Assembly (NCBI GenBank): GCA_039566865.1
Contig: CM076956.1
Span: 12,039,511-12,103,510, forward strand
DNA from: Aurelia coerulea
Lineage: Eukaryota; Cnidaria; Scyphozoa; Semaeostomeae; Ulmaridae
Length of the DNA stretch: 64,000 nucleotides
Reading direction: 5' to 3'
Position numbers and translations under genes: made by a program. The notes under the pieces were generated by a model, which ran no database searches, was not told the DNA's origin, and saw only the letters and a list, made by a program, of their open reading frames with translations. This document shows, piece by piece, positions 58,076 through 64,000 of the stretch (the first letter of the stretch is position 1; each line of letters begins with the position of its first letter).

Positions 58076-58321
58076 ACAATCCTGGCCAAAAGAAGCTGGG
58101 ACACAGGCAAATTTCAGTGTCTTCATGATGTTTCCTAAAATATCGAGAAGAAAACATACGTTTAGAGTCTCCAAATCCCCCCTCCCCCCTATTTCAATGT
58201 TGAGAGGGTCGAAAGGCGTTTGATTCAAGCAACTTTGAGAAGGGGGGAGCGGGGGGCACGTAATCGAAGACCGAAGTAGTGCAATTTTATGATTTGTCCC
58301 AAGTATTTTGGCCAAGATTGT
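58076..58321. repeat. right terminal direct repeat of element B
   Basis: Same length, orientation and, by eye, sequence as 56544-56789. Confidence 0.85.
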
Positions 58322-58470
58322 AGCTCAAGAGCTGCGTATGCATGCCTAAAATTAGCATATTATATTTGATGATTGTGACGCGTGCGTGGATATTGTTTAG
58401 CTAGAAACAATAGCGCGCGTAGGCGTTTCTTTGTCCTATTTATAAATCACCCCCCCCCCTCCCCAACTTA

Positions 58471-58884
58471 GGGCCTGTTTACATGATCCCGGTTTGCCGG
58501 GATATCTCGCCCAGGAGGGATATCTCGCCCAGCCGGTTTTTTTCTTTCTGCGTTTACATGAGAGACAGAGGCGGGATGGGATGAAATTATCCACGCTCAT
58601 TAAGTTTCAGGGATTACCATAACAGAAGACTGATCCTTGTCGCATGCGCATTGACGTCAATTTCATCCGGGCAAGGCGGGCTATCCCGCTTTTTTCTGTT
58701 TATATGGAGAAAATCATCCAGGCAAGACGCAATGCTGAGATGGGACGAAAACATCCCGGCGAAACGGGAGGGGATGAAACTCCCATGTAAACGCCAAATG
58801 AAAATTGTATATGTTTCCATAGGCAGCCGGGGTATCACGGCAAGGCGAGATATCCCGGCAAGGCGGGATCATGTAAACATGCCC
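58471..58884. mobile_element. Harbinger-type MITE
   Basis: GGGCCTGTTTACATGATCCC at the left is mirrored by GGGATCATGTAAACATGCCC at the right. It is flanked by TTA at 58468-58470 and 58885-58887. A TTA/TWA 3-bp duplication with GGGC ends is typical of PIF/Harbinger. Internal CGGGATATCTCGCC units are repeated in both arms. Confidence 0.82.
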
Positions 58885-58887
58885 TTA

Positions 58888-59487
58888 GCTCCGTCAACTA
58901 ACTTCAAACCTCAAAAGAAAGAGTTCTAGCATTGTATTCAAAATCATATACATTTGTAAACGGGCTAATAATGTTGTTTTATAGGAAAGCAGTTAATCCT
59001 CAAATATACATTGTTTAAACAGAACATGGTCCTGGACACAAATTCACTGAAAAGCATCTTTATGACAGGTAACACAATCAAATTGTTGATCATTCTTCAA
59101 AAGTGGACGCTTTTTTTACTCATCCGGTGTGCTTTATTGAAATCGTTGGATAATTCATAAATTTAAAGATTTACAAAAGCCGATACTTTTTGACTCACCC
59201 GGAAAATTTCTTGACGGCAAAGAGAAGGCTTTGTGTGGGCTAATGTTAATTGCTAGTAAATTATTCCAGTCTTATACAGATTACCGATTTAAATATTGAC
59301 AGACTAACTGCAATTTGTTTCTGCCTGCAGGTGTAACAAGATGGCTGGCCTTTACGGACTGAAAGCAGGATAAGACAATCCTTCTCAGTTTCCAGTCACT
59401 GACCCACTAACAAGCTCGAGACACTAGACTGGCTTGGCAATTTTTACATAGTTCAAGTGGCTTCTATTTAGGTTTCCAAAATGATAT
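58888..59487. other. no gene; two decayed element ends
   Basis: ACTCATCCGG at 59119 and ACTCACCCGG at 59191 look like degraded right ends of the GGGTGACCC family. No full element was reconstructed. Confidence 0.4.
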
Positions 59488-60440
59488 CCGGTGTCCCCAA
59501 AAAAATACTCCTGTTTTGACAATCAGAAGACTTCGATTATCAAACCTATCATAACATTTTCTGTTTAATTTTTTGTCAATGATCCATATATATTATATAT
59601 TTAAAGGGAATGTAAGCATATAAAAGTGGCTCAAGCCACTTGCAGTCAACTTCTGGCCTATCAGATCTCAGTCTTTCCTGTTGACGTAGATCAATTACCC
59701 AAATATGGTGCGGCACGTGTCACATCCTATTGTCATCGTAACTGTAGTTTTATCAAATGCTTATGTATGCTTACATTCCTTATAAAGATGAGGTCATGTT
59801 TGCGTTCATAACCAAGACGCCCAAGACGGTATCTAAGCTACACTCGTTAAAGGTAATGTGTCCATGTAAGTACAGCAACTTTGCAACTTTCATGTGATAT
59901 TTTACGTGATCACCTTACCATGGAAATATGAAGATAGCCACTTCTAATATAAGCAGACTGATGACTTACTTGTGGTTGCACTTTCAGAGCTGAACCCGAA
60001 GCCTGACAGCAGGAAGCCTCGTTGTGAAATTCAAATTCTAGTTTTGCATGTGATCAGTTGAATTCTACCAATCACAGTGCGCTCTTCGAGGCTCTTCGTC
60101 AGCATCGCGTCAGCATATTTTGACAAGAGTGTATACGCGGCTGTACTTACATGGACACATTACCTTTAAGCAACATCGTTACCTTGCCATTACTTTGAGT
60201 TTTTTCATTATTCTGCATTGAAGGTTTGCGTTTCCTTATGACCTTTATGACCAAACTAAAAGCTTAATAAACAAATATATTAATCTAGATCATCAATGCT
60301 TTTTGCAGTATGCTTTGAAGCAAGAGCTAAATTTGCAAATTTTTAAACCAAACACAAGATCAGCTACGAAATTTAAAGATCGGTCATTTAATCAAATTTT
60401 AGTGATTTTTGTCACAATGTAAAGACCTTTTTAAAATTAT
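59488..60440. mobile_element. diverged AAAGTACT-family MITE, interrupted
   Basis: It begins CCGGTGTCCCCAAAAAAATAC. The segment 60180-60430, reversed, follows the interior of 48152-48688 in order (phrases CTTTTAGTTTGGTCATAAA, GCAAATTTAGCTC and CACTAAAATTTGATTA). The TTAA element at 59851-60165 lies in between and so inserted later. The right end is too decayed to place exactly. Confidence 0.5.
59851..60165. mobile_element. intact TTAA-flanked MITE, 315 bp
   Basis: The ends are AGGTAATGTGTCCATGTAAG and its inverse, with TTAA at 59847-59850 and 60166-60169. It is the uninterrupted reference for the split copy at 31796-48070. Confidence 0.8.
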
Positions 60441-61109
60441 CGCTTGTCTATAACTATGATTCATAATCAAACTTCTTAAACGAAAAATGGACCACATTTG
60501 CGAGTAATTGTGTTCTTCTGTGATAACAGTTCAATATTATGTCTTTTCTTCTCAAAACAGTGAAAAATCCTTCCTTTGCACTTAACTGAGAATGGATGAA
60601 GATTATCCGGAACATGGCTTGCAAATTTTTACCAATCGTCGTTTGTACTAAGGTTTCTTTCGACTCATTACATAAGTCCCTCTAACTTTCGCTGTTGTGA
60701 ACAAGTCTGCAGGGAGAGCGAAACAAGAGACCTCTTTGGAATGAGTCTATATTTTCAGTATTATATTGCAAAATGGGTGAAAATCATTGCAAAACTTTAA
60801 AATGACGGTATAAAATGTTGTTGCAGTTTCCTTTCAAATGAATCGACATAACAATCGAATGTTTTAACAGAATAACTGATCAGTACAATGGAGACTGCTT
60901 TGATTGTTGTGAAAGGAAGGGATAATATTATTACAGACGATCAATTTTGAAACTTTGGAAAGATTTGCGCTATCTTTAACTATTTCGCAGAGAAATTTTT
61001 TGAGCTAATGTAAACATCTGCAGCATCATTTACGGCCTACTGGTGGCCATGTGAAGTGAATCATGTCGTGCTATTTTTAAAAACTCTGCATTATTCCTAG
61101 ACATGACCC
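60441..61109. other. no gene seen
   Basis: AT-rich with short frames only. Confidence 0.4.
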
Positions 61110-61300
61110 TTGTTGAGGAGACGAGATACACTTTGTCCGAGGAAATGTTTATGTACCCGGGTATGTACCCCGTGCAGTAGGTTAAAGCTCATGCGCAGTA
61201 GCATTTTGGGGTCGAGTTCTGACGGGCGCATGAGCATTAACCTATTGCATGGGGGATACATACGTTTCCTCGGACAAGGCGTATCTCGTCTCCCCAACAA
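61110..61300. mobile_element. palindromic element with TTGTTGAGGAG ends
   Basis: 191-bp hairpin related to 19130-19310. Both contain a CATGCGCAGTAGC/CGTGCGCAGTAGC loop-side motif and the GTTTCCTCGGACAA arm. Confidence 0.75.
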
Positions 61301-61593
61301 ACCCAAGTCTATTTGGGCAAAAAAATATTGTAAAGGTTTACTTTCAGATAAATAGACTTATTACAGTTGACGAAATAGACTTGGGGGAAGTCTACATTAT
61401 TCCTGGCATTGGTTTGAACTGAAGTTCGTAGGATGAAAGAGGGGAAGCTTACGATAAGCAACCCCTTGTTTAACAATTCGTTGATGACATTGACTTCTTG
61501 TTTGTCTGTGGGGATGACACTCTGGTGTTAATATAGACTGATTACGATTGAGTCCTAGTAGTCGCTACCACCCACCCACCCTACTCGCTCATG

Positions 61594-62065
61594 TGAAGCG
61601 TGATTTAGGCCAAAATTAAACTGTAAAATGAAAAGCCATTCATGTCGATTCTAATTAGGATATTTAAACAAAAAGACAAAATGAATTGACATTCTTAAAA
61701 GGCAATTTGATAGTTTGCTTAGCTGTTTACACGAATGGCTTTTAATTTAACGTTTCAGTTTGCCTATTGATTTTGCTGTATCAAAACGTCTATTCGCTTT
61801 GTCTTTTCGAATTGCCTTATCAGTTTACTGTAGCGAAATGTCCTTTCGTTTTAATGTACCAGAACGTCTATTCGTTTTGTCTTTTCGTTTTACTGTACCA
61901 GAACGTCTATTCGTTTTGTCTTTTCGTTTTGCTGTACCAGAACGTCTATTCGTTTTGTCCATTCAGTTTGCGTATTCAGAATGTCTTTTAGTTTACATAT
62001 CCTGATTTGAATCGACATGAATGGCTATTCGTTTTACAGTTCAATTTTGGCCTAAATAACGCGTC
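61594..62065. mobile_element. TIR element with internal 39-bp repeats
   Basis: TTTAGGCCAAAATTAAACTG and AAGCCATTCATGTCGATTC at the left are mirrored by GAATCGACATGAATGGC and CAGTTCAATTTTGGCCTAAA at the right. Another fragment of the same end (TTTAGGCCAAAATTAAAC) follows at about 62082. Between the arms are about six 39-bp units. Confidence 0.7.
61760..61995. repeat. 39-bp tandem repeat, ~6 units
   Basis: AACGTCTATTCGTTTTGTC recurs at 61787, 61865, 61904 and 61943, with a diverged unit at 61826. Since 39 is a multiple of three, two frames stay open through it, but the translations look like repeat shadows. Confidence 0.75.
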
Positions 62066-62100
62066 AGTTAAGAAGCGTAATTTAGGCCAAAATTAAACTT

Positions 62101-62750
62101 TCAATGTTGTTGATTCAGTGCAAGTTACTAATCGTTCTCAGTCCACCACAAGCGAATGTTGTTATTAAAATGCTTACTTACTAAAGAGACACTATACAAT
62201 GCGGAACATCTCCCTTGTTGCAAGAGAAGGACGCTTGTTTCGTATTTTATCAACAAGCCGTATTTTAGTAAGACAAGGATCGTTTATTTAGTATTTTATT
62301 CAGAAAGGATTTTCACTCATAGCTATATTGGCTGCGAATATTCACTGGGTATGATATCTCCTGAGACCCGAGACACAGGAAAGAGCGGGCTTTTGCGCCC
62401 ATTTGCTTTTGATGGAACAACCCTTTTTGTGAAGAAAGTCGTGATGCCCTTTTCCAGAAATTTCCTATTTACAACTAAAATCAGTAGATACTGTACATCT
62501 ATATTGCTATCAAGTTTCCATTACCGAACACATGATAAACGTTATAAAGAATTTGTTTCTACCGGTCCAGGATTCCAATTTTTACGTTCCAAGATTTACC
62601 TCGTTGAAATAGCCGAAAAAGCTCACATACTTTGGCAACTTAATGAGTTGATGCTCTCATAAGCATGTAAACTTTGATTTTAACACAAATTCGGTGTCTA
62701 ATAGCGGGACGGGGTGGGGGATTTACTTGTCAAAGCCGAATTCAGGAAGA
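62101..62750. other. no recognised gene
   Basis: A 168-codon frame (62156-62662, plus) has no recognised domain, leader or membrane pattern. It may be chance. Confidence 0.3.
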
Positions 62751-63142
62751 CACTAAATTTTTTTTATAAGAAACTAAGGTCTGGTGCTGGTATGCAGTTT
62801 CTTAAATTTTTGGGCCATTTTGCTACCAAAAGTTTCTTATATGTTTCTTATATTCTTAATGCCAGAAGTGTAGAGCTAATTTTGTTTTGTCTAAAGGGCC
62901 CCCAAATAGCTTAGTAAGATTTCAAAACAAGTAAATATCAGAATTCGCACTCTGCATAATGCCCAAACAGTTGCTATAACTAACTGTACATTGCCAAAAC
63001 ATTTTTGAGTGCGATAGGAAAATTAAAATTGTAAATTACAAAAGTTTCTTAGCTTTTTCAATTCAGGTAGGATTGTTTGTTAACTTTTTAAAAATTGAGC
63101 CTACCGTTTCTTATAAGCAGTTTCTTATAAAAAAATTTAGTG
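62751..63142. mobile_element. MITE with CACTAAATTTTTTTTATAAG ends
   Basis: The left end is mirrored by TTTCTTATAAAAAAATTTAGTG. The ATAAGAAA motif is shared with the 18609 family, although the outermost bases differ. The flanks are GA on both sides, a possible 2-bp duplication. Confidence 0.65.
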
Positions 63143-63703
63143 GACACAGGACATCTTTCTCGTGAAACCATAGTGCCGAAACGGGAATTTTCCTGAGACT
63201 TGGCTGTGCTCGGTGTTTTACTCATTGTATCTAGTTCTCATCGGACCCCGAGGAGTTTTTGGGAGCAATGGACATTGGCATTGTTAAGCTGAGGAAACGA
63301 AACTTGTTATTAAATACTGGAAGATTGATACAACAGAACAGATTCGTGAAAATCGGAGCTTTGAAAAAAAATTGATGGATTACTGTTCCATTTTGTCCAG
63401 GGATAGTTCCAAGAATAAGAATAGCCCAAGAATAGTTCCTCGGGATGTGCTCCGGAATAGACCCTGGTCAAGTTTCTTTCTGTCAATATTAATCACATTT
63501 TTTTATTTTGCACACTTTTATTTTCCAATCTTTGGCATGCAACGGCTTGAATATGCTAAAGGTAGCGCAAGTTCCATTACTATTTACAAAGACCTGTAAT
63601 TACAGGGGTTCAAAAAGATGTATCTTGCAAAAAATTCCTAAAATCTCTAGGGGAAAAAGCCCCCCTTTAATCGCAAAACTTCACAACCATCGCTACGACA
63701 CTA
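63143..63703. other. no gene seen
   Basis: AT-rich, short frames only. Confidence 0.35.
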
Positions 63704-64000
63704 CACGTTTTTTTTTATAAGAAACTGGTTTATAAGAAACTAGTACTACGATGACCAAAAATTTAAGAAACTCTAGTACTATGCTCATCAAGAACAGTTA
63801 AGACACTCTGAAACTTTATTTCTGTATGTCTCTCTTATTATATGTCTCTCTAACAAAGGTACATTCGTCTTTTCCTGACTTTTAACTGCAAAATTCGTAA
63901 ATTTTTGCCTTGATGTGCATGGCTTCTTCTTGATGACAATGTCAATGCAAAATGGAAGCCCTTTCTCGAGAAGAAGGCTCAACTTCGAACAATACTGCAA
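63704..64000. mobile_element. TA-flanked MITE (second copy), cut by window end
   Basis: It starts CACGTTTTTTTTTATAAGAA after TA and follows 18609-19020 closely (AAACTAGTACTACGATGACC, TGCATGGCTTCTTCTTGATG). The right end is outside the window. Confidence 0.75.

Larger units (their letters stand above)
56544..58321. mobile_element. element B with 246-bp terminal direct repeats (unknown class)
   Basis: Two apparently identical direct repeats (56544-56789 and 58076-58321) enclose 1286 bp. The interior starts CTGAAAAATTG and ends CAATCATTTTCAG. The outer flanks are TTAGCT and AGCTCA, so the join is CT^AG as for element A. No recognised protein is encoded. The interior has GGAGCGCCGT twice (57561 and 57704). 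Confidence 0.65.

Noticed and set aside
62156..62662. 168-codon frame as a gene
   Set aside because: No domain, leader or recognisable composition; chance frames of this size are possible in 64 kb.

Overview
The window looks like metazoan nuclear DNA, most likely from a cnidarian (probably an anthozoan). It is AT-rich and eukaryotic in style. It has one intronless rhodopsin-class receptor gene, a Ty3/Gypsy retrotransposon, CR1/L2-like and R2/R4-like LINEs, and a very high density of short inverted-repeat elements and satellites. No operons, tRNA, rRNA or CRISPR arrays were seen. The taxonomic call is an inference from gene and repeat style.

Layout. 1-2.45 kb: a hAT-type element and a TA-type foldback element that carries a second palindrome. 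2.5-4.3 kb: the GPCR, minus strand, followed upstream by a degenerate ~125-bp repeat array. 5.3-7.7 kb: two more foldback elements and LINE tails. 7.9-12.9 kb: a complete Gypsy element with 152-bp LTRs. 13-27 kb: mostly non-coding, with small palindromic elements, LINE 3' fragments and local tandem duplications. 27.4-29.6 kb: a 5'-truncated LINE with a restriction-like endonuclease, sitting in a (TTA)n microsatellite. 31.8-48.1 kb: a deep nest of mobile elements. 48-53 kb: foldback elements and a degenerate satellite. 53.2-56.1 kb: a nearly complete EN+RT LINE. 56.5-64 kb: further small elements.

How the parts work together. The only likely host gene is the GPCR. The Gypsy element has every expected part: PBS-like site, gag, an in-frame UGA-CUA-G stop between gag and pol, protease, RT, RNase H, integrase and polypurine tract. 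It could be autonomous.

The most unusual material is a pair of elements with terminal direct repeats. One is at 32246-47652, the other at 56544-58321. Each is bounded by two apparently identical same-orientation repeats (222 bp and 246 bp). Every repeat is itself inverted-repeat-ended (ACAATC...GATTGT) with matching C-tract and G-tract blocks. Both interiors begin CTGAAA and end TTTTCAG, and both sit at CT^AG without a visible target duplication. I cannot assign this architecture to a transposon class I know. The first sits inside a TA-flanked foldback, which sits inside a TTAA-flanked element. It also contains a probable 12.6-kb TIR element with a 113-bp satellite of about 40 copies. All comparisons were made by eye.
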